64,000 nucleotides of DNA from Byssothecium circinans. Taxonomy: Eukaryota > Ascomycota > Dothideomycetes > Pleosporales > Massarinaceae. A program made the position numbers and the translations under genes. This document shows positions 36,584 through 46,571 of the stretch, piece after piece. A model generated the notes under the pieces. The model did no database searches. It saw nothing but the letters and a program-made list of their open reading frames with translations, and was not told the DNA's origin. Location: contig ML976988.1 of assembly GCA_010015675.1 (NCBI GenBank), positions 620,932 to 684,931 on the forward strand, written 5' to 3'. Every line of letters begins with the position of its first letter. The first letter of the stretch is position 1.

Positions 36584-38438
36584 ATGCATGCCCGCTTGCG
36601 CGCCTCAACTGCCTCAGCACCTTCGCTGCGAGCGAGCGAACCGATGCCGATGGCGATGATGGCACCTTCATCAATGTCGGATGACCCAGGAAATGTCAAG
36701 GTCGTGGTGCGCTGCAGGGCGTTTCTCCCGAGAGAGCGCGAGAAGGGCACGCAATGCCTGATCCGCATGGACCCCGCAACGAACAAGACAACACTACACG
36801 CACCCAACGACGACGTGGATGCAAGCTGCCGGAGGGTGCTAGAAGACAAGGAATTCGTCTTCGACAAGTCTTTCTGGTCCCACGACGAGGCCGACCCGCA
36901 CTACGCACATCAAGAAGACGTCTATCGGTCGTTCGGAGAGGAGTTCCTGGACCACAACTTCAACGGGTACCATACATGTATCTTTGCATACGGGCAGACG
37001 GGGTCGGGCAAGAGCTACACCATGATGGGCAAACAGGACAACCCAGGACTGATACCACGAACGTGCGAGGAGCTGTTCGATCGGATCCGGGACGAGCCCA
37101 CACCAAACACCAGCTATCACGTCCAAGTTTCGTACTTTGAAGTGTACAACGAGCATGTCCGAGACTTGCTGGTCCCGCGTACGGCTCTGCCAAACTACCT
37201 GAAGATCCGCGATTCGCCCCGAGATGGCGTATACGTTCAAGGTCTTACCGAGGTGGAAGTGAAGTCGTATGCTGATGTCGAGCGGCTGATGAAGCAGGGA
37301 GATCTTGTAAGTTCAGACACTCATGTCCCGTTGCGAAAACTTAACATGATTGTAGACCCGAACCACCGCATCGACCAAGATGAATGATACGTCGTCGCGA
37401 TCTCACGCCGTCTTCACGATTCGTCTCAAGCAAATCACCCATTCACTCCTGTCAGACGAGACCATCGAGCGCACTGCACGCATGCGCCTTGTTGACCTGG
37501 CAGGCTCCGAGCGCGCAAAATCTACCGAAGCCACTGGCCAGCGGCTGAAAGAAGGTGGCCAGATCAACAAGTCATTGACAACGCTTGGCAGGGTCATTGC
37601 AGCCCTCGCAGATCCAAGGCGCCATAATCAAAAAAGTCGCAGGCCGAGAGAGGTTGTCCCATTCAGAGACTCAGTCCTGACATGGCTGCTGAAGGACAGC
37701 TTGGGTGGAAACAGCAAGACAGCCATGGTTGCGTGTATCGCACCGGTAGACTACGACGAGACGCTTTCCACCCTTCGATATGCCGACCAAGCAAAGAAGA
37801 TTCGCACGCGTGCTTCGGTCAACCAGGACTGCATGTCTGCTGCACAGCGTGATGCCCAGCTCGCCGAAATGGCTGAGCAAATTCGGTCGCTGCAAGTCTG
37901 CGTGAACGCAGCAAGCCAACGCAAGAGGGAGGAGGCTACTGAGCTCGACGAGTACCAGCGACAGGTAGCTTTGATGCAACGCCTCATGGAGGAGAACCGG
38001 CAGGTGTCTGATTGCAAGATCAAAGCACTCACTGCCGAAGTAGAGGAGCTGCGGCCGACCAACATGGCGCTTCGTTCGGAGATCGAATCGCTCAAACGTC
38101 ACTTGTCTCTGGCCCTTGGAGAGCTCAAAAACCCCATCATCTTGCCTCCACCTGCTTCGCCCGACTTGGAAGAGGAGGATTTCATCACTGTACACAAGCG
38201 CGGTGTAGACGTTGGTGAGGACGGTAAAGAAAATGTTATCCCGATACAGTCTGACGACGAAATGAGCGAGGATTCCGATTCAGGGTACGACGAGGGAGAC
38301 CACGATGAGCTCGCGCAAGAGCTACAGAACGAGGCAGAGGCATTCTTACAGGACCTCGGCCTATTCCGAAGAAAAGTTGGCAGCGACGTTGAGCGATTCG
38401 GTGTGCGCGAGGCTTTGGCGGACCTGATTAACCACTAA
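36584..38438 (+). CDS. Kinesin motor protein, short (kinesin-3-like)
   Basis: Microtubule motor. Exons 36584-37306 and 37356-38438 give about 601 aa. The motor covers residues ~37-400: [11 protein letters not shown]-loop GQTGSGKS (~137-144), switch [12 protein letters not shown] just after the intron junction, and switch II VDLAGSE. Coiled coil follows at ~410-500, then an acidic, Ser/Asp-rich tail. The motor resembles fungal kinesin-3 proteins (a UNC-104 relative), but no FHA, PH or long tail is present, so it resembles the short UncB-like class; this subclass call is tentative. GKEN at ~532 is a KEN-box-like degron. The start is ambiguous. An in-frame ATG at 36455, joined over a 48-nt intron (36526-36573), would add ~27 residues, and ATGs at 36674 and nearby would remove up to 30. 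Confidence 0.85.
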
Positions 38439-39091
38439 GACAGACATCTATAGGGTTGTTTTTGGGTTATTCGAATGTTGCCTTCGCTGTTGGATATGCG
38501 CTGTCTGGACGGAAGGGCGTTGGCAAGGTTGGGTAGAAATTGGGACCGGTTATGAATGCATCGAGCGACGGCGTCTTATTTTTTTTTTGGGTCTGTATAA
38601 CTTCTCGAGCAGTATATAGTGACTAGGTATAATATCAAAATTGCTACGACATGTGTTCCGTCGCAAGTGAAGCTCCAGATGTCATCCGAGGTAGGGTACA
38701 GTGGGCCAATTGGTATGGGGGACAAGAATCGAAATTAACCTTCGACGTCTTCAAATCCGACTTGTTCGCCTCTTTCTCATCCTTGCTGGTCCCTCTAAAG
38801 CCCTTTCATCATTTCAACTTCAGATGATATCCCTACCATCTGAACTGTTCACTCCACACCCTACCGAGAGCCAAGTGGGGGTATTAGAAGGGCGTTATAA
38901 ATCTGTGTGATCACCCTTACACATACACCCTTATAGTTGTATTTCTCTTATAATTATAGGTGGCGTAGTACTGTAAAAAAATTCTCCATATCTCTTAATT
39001 CTTCAACGAATGCTGAAGGGATAGCTCTATATACTAGATTTATAAGGTAGCCTCACTCTATAAAATAAAAAAGCCTAGCCAGCTAGACAAT
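38439..39091. other. Intergenic region ending in an AT-rich island
   Basis: Convergent 3' ends. The first half is ordinary 3' flank with an oligo-T run near 38,580. From about 38,880 to 39,090 it turns AT/TA-rich, with no coding potential, as expected for mutated repeat DNA. Confidence 0.5.
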
Positions 39092-40525
39092 CTACAGAAT
39101 ACCTGGAGTCCATCCACCTAGCACAAATGCCGGATTGCTATATTGCCTTACAACCTCCTCATCTGTAGGCAGAGTCAATTGTCTCGAAACATTCAATCTC
39201 TTTGAATAATCCACCGCCTTACCCTCCGTGTCGACTGTTCCATATTCCCAGAACTTAACATTTCGCGCATTAAACAGCGGCGGTCCCTGGACAGGTCCCC
39301 ATCCTATGGTACTGATCCCATCCGTCGTACAGTTGATCAGGATCATCTCAGCATATGGCCAATTTGGCGCAACTCCCCCGGTATTATCCGGCAGGCGTGC
39401 TAGCGTGCTATCCCTAGATTCACTCCTAATCACGCAGTCTAGAAGTACGTTCCCGTGCACGCCCTGTGGAGTGCGCGTCCAAGAGACCGGCCCTGCGGTT
39501 GTGATAATGGTGCTGCGATTCCAGAACACGGCACCGTAGCCCAGAATCGTGTCGCCGTCACCTATCAGTATGGTGTCGGTGATGTAAGCGGTGCCGTACG
39601 TTGTCAGCGCGTCACCAGAGCCGTGGAGCTGCATGTTTGACAAGGTAACGCGTGTGCCATCGATGAGCAGGGCTTCGGCTTGGCCTCGATAGAGATTCGT
39701 GATGCTGAAATCGGCCAGTTGGATGTCGGACACGCCTTTGAAGGAGAAGGCGGGGCGGCGGGATGCGCCTTGCCGGTTTGGAGGGTTGAAAGCGCTGTTG
39801 TTCGGATAGCGGATGGATGTGCTATTGCGGGAGGAGCCGCGGATTATGAGGTTGGATTTGTATTGGAAATATATAAGCTCCGTGTAGGTGCCGGACCGGA
39901 TGTGGATGGTCGTAGGAGCCCGAGAGTTGCTGGGTGCCCAGTCGAGCGCGCCTTGAAGCGTCGAGAAGTCTTCTGTTCCTGAAGCGCATACGGTTACGGA
40001 TTGTTGTCCTGCTACTGGGCCTTTGGTCTTGGTGGTGAAGGTCCACGAGTCCGATGCAATGCCATCGAAGCTACCGTTGGACATTGAGAGCACTCCTGGA
40101 TCCACAGTGACCGAGTACGTCCGATCGTACTCCAGCCGGTTGTTGTGCAGGTATATGGTGGCGGTATTTTCAGTCACAATGATGGGAAAGAAATAAAAGT
40201 CGAGTCCACCGATGATATTTGTCTGGTAAGTCGTCTTGTCGGTGTAGTTCGCCTTCGTCGAGCCATTTCCAAAGGGGCTCGGAGACGAAGGAATAGCAAG
40301 ATTGAGAATGTCGATGATGCGGCCATCTTCATCATCGCGGACCGTTATGTTCCCTACAGACCCAATGGTGGGCGACGACGGCAACGTGATGACTAGGTGC
40401 GTGTCGACGTTGACATTTTTTGTGCCATTTGATGGGACCAGCCCCACTCCTGACGCGCGATGTTTCAATTGAGTGCATTCAGCCAGTAGCAGAAACCCGG
40501 AGATCAGAGTTATGGTTCTTAACAT
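39092..40525 (-). CDS. Secreted pectinesterase-like beta-helix protein
   Basis: Single-exon 477-aa protein. Residues 1-18 are a signal peptide (MLRTITLISGFLLLAECT). Residues ~25-165 form an Ig-like beta domain ending in DSWTFTTK. The rest is a right-handed parallel beta-helix of the pectin methylesterase (CE8) superfamily: VTVCASGTEDFSTLQGALDWAP is the usual opening, IRSGTYTE follows, and acidic residues occur in GDALTTYG and GDGDTILGYG, where the catalytic Asp pair would lie. About a dozen N-glycosylation sequons support secretion. The canonical GQDTL and VDFIFG motifs are changed, so activity on pectin is unproven. The frame opens at TTG upstream, but the ATG at 40525 gives a proper signal peptide. 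Neighbour on the left of transcription is a decayed secreted oxidoreductase. Confidence 0.82.
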   Translation of the reverse strand: MLRTITLISGFLLLAECTQLKHRASGVGLVPSNGTKNVNVDTHLVITLPSSPTIGSVGNITVRDDEDGRIIDILNLAIPSSPSPFGNGSTKANYTDKTTYQTNIIGGLDFYFFPIIVTENTATIYLHNNRLEYDRTYSVTVDPGVLSMSNGSFDGIASDSWTFTTKTKGPVAGQQSVTVCASGTEDFSTLQGALDWAPSNSRAPTTIHIRSGTYTELIYFQYKSNLIIRGSSRNSTSIRYPNNSAFNPPNRQGASRRPAFSFKGVSDIQLADFSITNLYRGQAEALLIDGTRVTLSNMQLHGSGDALTTYGTAYITDTILIGDGDTILGYGAVFWNRSTIITTAGPVSWTRTPQGVHGNVLLDCVIRSESRDSTLARLPDNTGGVAPNWPYAEMILINCTTDGISTIGWGPVQGPPLFNARNVKFWEYGTVDTEGKAVDYSKRLNVSRQLTLPTDEEVVRQYSNPAFVLGGWTPGIL

Positions 40526-41065
40526 GTTGTCAGCAATTTGTTTTGGAGTCGCGAGTGTAGAACGAGGGCTGACGGGATTCAAGCCTCAACAACTATCCAA
40601 TACAAGTTGGATCCATTCAAGGCGCTCCGTAATCCTCAAGATGCGGGGCTGCTGTAATTTGGACTAGAGAAGGATGCGACCAGAAAGATTAATGCTCCAA
40701 TCAATCCACGCCGTCCATGATACTACGCGATGACGAACACACGCGATGTTAGCGATTTAGCCGTACCGCAAGCGCCGTCGTGCTAACCAACCTTCAAATG
40801 AGCTCTTTCTGTAGGCCATCAACATATTATTATCGTGAATGATTGACATTTTAAGACCACGCATGAATGTTGATGAATTCAAGTTAGCGTGCGACGTCAT
40901 TGGCTCTTGCTCTTCCCCGCGACGACCCACAACGCTCGATTACTCCTAACAGCTGGACATTACGAACACACCATCAACCCCAGGCCACCATCAAGATATC
41001 TTTTCATTAAGCTCGACAGGGCGGCTTCTCTGGTACATTAACCCACCCGTCACTCCCGACACGAG
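40526..41065. other. Intergenic region, no gene seen
   Basis: Promoter of the pectinesterase-like gene plus 3' flank of the oxidoreductase relic. No reading frame or repeat worth listing. Confidence 0.5.
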
Positions 41066-42299
41066 TCAGACAGAAGAATAACCCTCTGGGTCGTACCTCT
41101 GTTTCGTCGTCAAGTGCTCTTCATACCTTTCCCCGGAAAACATCCTTTCCCACTCCGGATCGAATCGATCTGTCTCATTCATATATGCTCCTGTATTTGG
41201 CGCAATTGCCTTCTCCGCCGCGCCCTTCACATTGGTCAAATCATTCCTCACATCCGCTTTCTCTTGCTCACTGGAACCCGACGCCCATCCGTGAAAGATC
41301 GCATGCAAGAACGGCGACACGCGCCATGCAGGATTTAGGCCGGAGTATGCGTTCATGCCGATTCGTTGTCCGGAGACGAGCGCTTCCACGTTGGCGATGA
41401 AAGTTGGTGGACTGCCGGAGACATTGACGATATATTCGCGGACCTTGCCGAAGTGTCTGACGGATGCATGATTAAAGAGCCGCGAAGTTAACGCTGCTCT
41501 AGTTACCACGGAAGTGGGGGCGTTCCCTCTAGAGTCCGTAGTTCGAGACGTTGAGCCAACGCCCCCTCCTGTGGCCTATCCACTGACTACGCCGACGGAA
41601 CCAGAGCTGCCGCCAGCGACGATGGCGTCGTGCGATTTGGCGACGGGGTAGACATCTTGCCATCGGTATGCGGCAAGGATTTTTATGACACTGCCATTCC
41701 ATGCAGTCTTCTGGTAATTGTCGGAAGGAGGAAACTGGGGATGGAATTCGATGCCACTGCGATGGTATCGTAACCACAATTCCAGACTTCCATATCCATC
41801 GGACCTTCCGTTGATACCATGGCCAGTGCTCTTTGTGACCAAGCGGATATTGTCCTTCTTCGCGAACGCAATAGTGTGTTGGATGTGCTCAGTTGTCGTA
41901 GTACTGACTGCATACCTTGGATTCGACCCAAGCGTACATGACTATGGCGTTGCTCCGCTAGTGAGATTGACCATTAGACGGGTAAGATTCGTAGAAATCA
42001 CAAGTCCCAGAGGATGGGTGGCTTGGAAATGCAGAGTCGACCAGCTGTCCAAGACGTAGCCACATGCGGCGCGGTCGTCGCTGGGGCTTGGATAGCAAGG
42101 TAGAGCTATTGATTCGGTTTTTATGAAGCGACCATCGACTTCGGTTGAGCGCTTCCCAGTCAACTTGCGATCGCCAGCACTCATCTTCAGGGCCCTGTAG
42201 CTTGTCTGGGTCGTTAGTAGGTAATTCTCTATGACTAATGCATTTGCATCGCGCACCAGATACAACCACGATGCTAAAGAGAAGACCGACAAGCAACAC
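41066..42299 (-). pseudogene. Decayed FAD-linked oxidoreductase (berberine-bridge type)
   Basis: Remains of a secreted FAD_binding_4/BBE oxidoreductase. The N-terminus still reads like a signal peptide (LLVGLLFSIVVVSGARC) followed by PEDECWRSQVDWEALN, but the initiating ATG is gone (GTG at best). Near 42,140 the reading frame must shift to continue as VDGRFIKTESIALPCYP. The same frame then crosses a TAG at 41942-41944 (between SGATP and SCTLGSNPRYAV). It goes on through TKSTGHGINGRSDGYGSL, the FAD-binding loop, and hits a second TAG at 41576-41578 in the GGSSGSVGVVSG region. The central substrate/FAD part of ~150 residues is missing. The C-terminal BBE piece follows (41,510-41,066), ending abnormally at YDPEGYSSV, where family members continue for ~15 residues. 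No intron set rescues all lesions. Confidence 0.85.
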
Positions 42300-42771
42300 T
42301 GTTTTCTTTGTGTTTAAAATTTCTTTGGACCAACAAAGACGAGGCGACGTGGGAGGTGCTGGAGCTTCGTAAGTGGGGACTTATTGATGTATTAGGTTGC
42401 AGCTCGAGACTTATTGGGAAAGTGCTACAAGGGTGTGATTTCCTATGTGCCTTCTCGGTGTAGCTTCTGGGTAGGAATCAAGGGGTGGTGGTCGCTACAC
42501 GAATACATACACAGTCCGGTTGGTGAAGTTACTGCACAGTTTAGGGTGTATGGCGGATACGGATACGCTAGGTATACTTTGAACTTCGCACCTTCCATAT
42601 CTGATCTAGCGTCCCCTCCGCCCTTCAGTAAATGTCACACATCAGCCCTTTTTCTCGCAAGATCTGCTATATGTACTTCCATCAACAGAAAAGAAACCTC
42701 CACTATAACTAACTTTCCCAGTCGAACCTTCGGGGGGAATTATTTTCTAGCAAGGTCAGAATCACATCACA
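42300..42771. other. Intergenic region, no gene seen
   Basis: About 470 bases between the oxidoreductase relic and the GNAT gene, which are transcribed away from each other. No reading frame or clear motif. Confidence 0.5.
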
Positions 42772-43577
42772 ATGCGTGTTCGTTCCATCAACAGAGAAGA
42801 TCTACCACAGATCGCTGCCATCACCTTGCAAGCCTTCCGAGACGACGAACTCAACGCGTGGCTGTTCCCCCATAAAGGAGAACACCCGGAAGATTTTCGA
42901 AAGTTCATATCCATTCGCATTCGATCTCGCGCCGTAGGCTGGGGTCAACATGGTTTCGTCGTGGTTACTGAGGAGTCGGATCCTGATTGGACAAGCAAGC
43001 CCGAAATCGTAGGTTATGCGTACTTACTCCGATGTGGCGAAGACGAAGGGGCGAAGAAATGGAGGGCAGAGCCTTGGTTCAACAGTATGTCTCTTCTTTT
43101 GTGTTGAGCAATTCCTGCCCATACTCATTCACTATTGTAGAGATCGAACGAAAACTCCTCGACTGGGAAAAATGGTACGACTTTAGGTTCATCGACCGTG
43201 CCAGCGATCCTCAGCGAATAGCACGCTACATGTCACTCACATCGTGGGAGGCGTTTCCAGCCCTTGATTCACGCTGGCATCTCAGCATCCTCGCGGTGCC
43301 ACCGAAGCATCAACGTCGTGGCATTGGGAACATGCTAGTAGAGCATGGGCAAAAGATCGCCGCAGACGACGCACTACCATTGACCCTAGAGAGTAGTGTT
43401 GTGGGTAGGAAATTATACTTCAACCGAGGGTTCAAAGTTGTAGGTGAGCGGAGGATTCCGGGCGAGTACGATGACTTGATGATGGTGTGGGAATCAGAGG
43501 CGCTGAAAGGGAGGTGGCTGGATGAAAGTGAGGGGAATAAGGCCATAGTCAAGGCTGTAGTACAAGCTGCTTCGTAG
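42772..43577 (+). CDS. GNAT-family N-acetyltransferase
   Basis: Cytosolic acetyl-CoA-dependent acetyltransferase of unknown substrate. Exons 42772-43084 and 43141-43577 (56-nt intron) give 249 aa. The acetyl-CoA site is LAVPPKHQRRGIGNMLVEHG, matching the R/Q-x-x-G-x-G/A motif A. It is followed by LTLESSVVGRKLYFNRGFKVVGE, the motif B region with the usual Y-x-x-x-GF. The N-terminus (RVRSINREDLPQIAAITLQAFRDD) is a standard first strand and helix. A ~50-residue insert between the N-terminal half and motif A is common in fungal relatives of this type. The ATG at 42772 is the first in frame. Confidence 0.9.
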
Positions 43578-43996
43578 ATGATCGAAAATGATATGCGATA
43601 CAGCGTGAACGTGATATCACCTGGGCAGTTGGTCGGGCGAGATTCTGAGATGAATGTCGGATGGACCCCTTCCACTTTGGGATAGGAACGTCACGTGGCC
43701 CCGCGTGCACCTGTATGTTTGCAGCGACGCTGCATACGGTTTCTTTGCCTTGTCCCATATCAAACATATCTCACTTCATACAACATTTTTACAACTGCAC
43801 GCCCAGGTTGTCTGAGACAAGCTCTGTCTCTCTCTGTTCGCACATGCGACTGACGTAATCCACGCCGTCCGACACACGCGACGTCCATACGCGCCTCCCC
43901 ACCAACGCGTCAGCCTTTTGGCCACCCACCAATTTTTTGCATACCGCTCTACAGATACCAACAATATAGCTTTTGGATCACCTAGCAAGGTCAGAA
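43578..43996. promoter_or_regulatory. Upstream region of DUF4211 gene with an MCB-like site
   Basis: About 420 bases between two + strand genes. ACGCGT, the MluI-cell-cycle-box consensus, occurs at 43905-43910, 87 bases before the start codon, with near-matches (cacacgcgacg, tacgcgcc) just upstream. A single consensus site can occur by chance. Confidence 0.35.
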
Positions 43997-45904
43997 ATGC
44001 CTCCGAAGCGCCCGTTACCGCGCAAGCGGCAGACGAAAATTAATTTCTCGACCACCGCGGACCCATCGCCACGGAGAATCATAGACCTTAGCGATAGCAA
44101 CGATAGCGATGGCCCTTCGCCAAACCCACCCTCCAAGCGCCGTAGACTGGACAGCAGTTCGAAGAGGGGCAGAGACTCGGGTGTGCCGGTGCTGCCTAAT
44201 GGACGTGGTGGGATGTTTGGTAGCTCGGACATTGACGGCTCGGATAGCTCATCGCAAGGGACTTCAGAGAGCGAGGGCGTGGTGGAGGTCGTGAAAGTGG
44301 AGCCGAAAGGGGAAAGGGGAAAGAATTCAAAACGGCACAAGGTGCGCAAGCCAGCGATACCGGAAGAAAGCGAGGATGAGATCCAGGCGGTGGGTACAAG
44401 GAAGGCGCGAGGAAAGCAGACTCGCAGACAAGAGACTCCAGATGAGGATAGCGAAGATGATGTTCAGCTTCTAAGTTCGAAGAAATCGCGGGGACAACTG
44501 AAGGCCCCGGACCGAACAAGGAAGCGACGCAGACAAGCTGCACCCATTGAAGAGTCCGGGCAAGAAGAGGAGGTGATTCGATCGACGAGAAAACGCCGAC
44601 ACCGACCATCCACACCGGGAGACGACGACCTCCAGGAATCGCAAAGCCAAGAGGGGGTTGAGCTAGATGATGAAGCCGACGAGAAAGGCGAGCTGAAGGA
44701 GGAACTTGCTTTTCTACAGTCTTCTCCCCTCCAAGACCGCGGCCGACTTAGAAGCACGAACACCGAGCGACCAAAGAGCGACCGCGAAAAGGCGCTTGAG
44801 GCCCTTAAGAAACGGCGCGCAGGCACAAATGAGCCCTCACCATCTGCCACTACGCCCGGGCGCAAGAAGCCTGTCATCATTGACTCTGACGCCGATTCTG
44901 ATTCCGATCTCGAGATCATCCACGAGGAAGATCCTGATGAGGGAACTGCGGACGAGCGAGAAGAGACCGAAGATGACGAAGAGGATGGCGCCAACGTACA
45001 CGACGTCTTCCGCGAGACCAATGAGGACGAAGATTTCATCGATGACGAGGAGGGCTTGATTGGAGCCCCTTCGGATGACGGCCCCCTTATTCCACTTGCC
45101 TTTACTGGTCTCAGCAGCGCCAAGCCACGCGACCTCTTCAAGTATGCTATTGAATGGATGGTGCAGAAAAAGATCAACCCAGCTTTCTCTTCAGATGACG
45201 AAATATACACGCTCGCGTTCCGAAAGCTCGACGATGAAGTAAAAGGGCTCGCCAGCTCTAAATTCCACTCTTCAATTTGGACGCCTGATTTCACACGAGC
45301 GATCAAGGCACGCCCCGACTTCCTGGTCAACGAGATCGGTCTCGGGAGAAGAACGGTCATGGAAGCTCACTGCGAGGCATGTAATCGGAAGAACCACACC
45401 GCGACATGGGAAGTCTCATTGACAGGGCAGCCTTACCATAAAGACTCCCTCGAGCCCATCAGCGACGAATCCGATGACAACTCCGGCACTGACAGCGACA
45501 CTTCATCCGCCCTCTCCTCCCGTGGTTCCGAAGCGGAACTCAATAGCGAAAAACCCACCTACGACGCGCTCGGCGAACGCATCCCCCCGGAATCCAAAAC
45601 CTTCACTCTCGGCTCGACCTGCAAAGCCAATGCTCAGGTCGCACACACACTGTACCACTGGCGCTACCACCTCAACTCCTGGGTTGTCGATTACCTTGTC
45701 CGAAAGGGTCATTGCACACCTAAGAAGCTGGTCAAGCGCGATAAGTGGAGTGTGAAGAAACGCGGCAAGTATGCGAATAAGATTGTGGATGAGATGGAGG
45801 AGGGTGGCGAGATTAAGAAGCTGCATCGGTTGTATAAGGAGCAGGTGGACTTTGCGTTGGAGGCGAGGAATGACTACAAGAGGGGTTGGGGACGGAGGGC
45901 GTAG
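43997..45904 (+). CDS. DUF4211-containing nuclear protein
   Basis: Single-exon protein of 635 aa. The first ~330 residues are disordered and highly charged: basic patches (KRPLPRKRQTK, SKRRRLDSSSKRG, RKRRRQA) alternate with long Asp/Glu/Ser runs, typical of chromatin-associated nuclear proteins. From about 340 a folded DUF4211 domain begins (DEDFIDDEEGLIG, LIPLAFTGLSSAKPRDLFKYAIEWMVQKKINP). It includes a CxxC...H-like patch (AHCEACNRKNHTATWEVSLTGQPY) that could bind a metal. An acidic insert interrupts the domain, and a basic C-terminus with HWRYHLNSWVVDYL ends it. Function is unknown. An in-frame codon upstream (43973) is TTG, so the ATG at 43997 is used. The 298-codon antisense frame inside it is a compositional shadow. 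Confidence 0.85.
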   Translation: MPPKRPLPRKRQTKINFSTTADPSPRRIIDLSDSNDSDGPSPNPPSKRRRLDSSSKRGRDSGVPVLPNGRGGMFGSSDIDGSDSSSQGTSESEGVVEVVKVEPKGERGKNSKRHKVRKPAIPEESEDEIQAVGTRKARGKQTRRQETPDEDSEDDVQLLSSKKSRGQLKAPDRTRKRRRQAAPIEESGQEEEVIRSTRKRRHRPSTPGDDDLQESQSQEGVELDDEADEKGELKEELAFLQSSPLQDRGRLRSTNTERPKSDREKALEALKKRRAGTNEPSPSATTPGRKKPVIIDSDADSDSDLEIIHEEDPDEGTADEREETEDDEEDGANVHDVFRETNEDEDFIDDEEGLIGAPSDDGPLIPLAFTGLSSAKPRDLFKYAIEWMVQKKINPAFSSDDEIYTLAFRKLDDEVKGLASSKFHSSIWTPDFTRAIKARPDFLVNEIGLGRRTVMEAHCEACNRKNHTATWEVSLTGQPYHKDSLEPISDESDDNSGTDSDTSSALSSRGSEAELNSEKPTYDALGERIPPESKTFTLGSTCKANAQVAHTLYHWRYHLNSWVVDYLVRKGHCTPKKLVKRDKWSVKKRGKYANKIVDEMEEGGEIKKLHRLYKEQVDFALEARNDYKRGWGRRA

Positions 45905-46571
45905 GCTATTCTGGTGCTGAGGCTGGTAGGCTTGGAGTCTGACGAAGGCTTGGATAATACCTTGTGCTTCTGCATTGTACATGATGGTTAAGGTGCCACA
46001 TTCCTTTTTATTATGACGTCTTTCAGGCACAGAGGCAACTCAGTATCAAAGATCTTGGATGGATGTTGAGCATTTGGATGGATGGTTGCTGGCGAGGGAA
46101 AATTGCAATACTTGAAGGCGGTCTGCACAATTTCCTTGGGCGTGGCGTTGGGTATGGAGTTGGATACCCCATTTGCTTCCCCTTTTTGTAGTCGGAAATG
46201 ATCAAGTAGGATCACCCTCTAGCTCTTTTATATAATGAGTAGTGCGTGGGTGCAGACTCTGACTACACACCCTGAAACATAAAGTAGTGTATTCTTTAAC
46301 TATAAAAGTTATTTCTAACATGCGTGTACGTTCACATATCCTAGATGCATCTTTCCCTGCCTTTTCTACAATATTACGTAGCACATGTATAGATACTCAG
46401 CTGTTGAAGCGGCAATAGTATTAAACATGGTTGAGAAGGTATTCTATGTCCATTTGGAGTCCCAGTCCCAAGCTCCAGGCATCGAGCGCCCAAAAATGCA
46501 ATTGTCTAATATACCTCCACCATCCCGTCTTATGTACACTTCTTGGGAAAATGGTTTCTCAGACCGAGGGA
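45905..46571. other. Intergenic region, convergent 3' ends
   Basis: About 670 bases with AT-rich stretches around 46,220-46,400. No credible coding sequence on either strand. Confidence 0.5.

Noticed and set aside
41941..41944. Reading CATAG at 41,942 as a splice acceptor to rescue the oxidoreductase
   Set aside because: Upstream sequence is coding in the same frame right up to the TAG, so an intron would delete conserved residues; the later TAG, frameshift and missing domain remain.
44464..45360. Long open frame (298 codons) on the minus strand inside the DUF4211 gene
   Set aside because: Composition is Ser/Phe-rich, as expected from the complement of Glu/Asp/Lys-rich codons; it lies wholly opposite a well-supported gene and has no start context or homology pattern.
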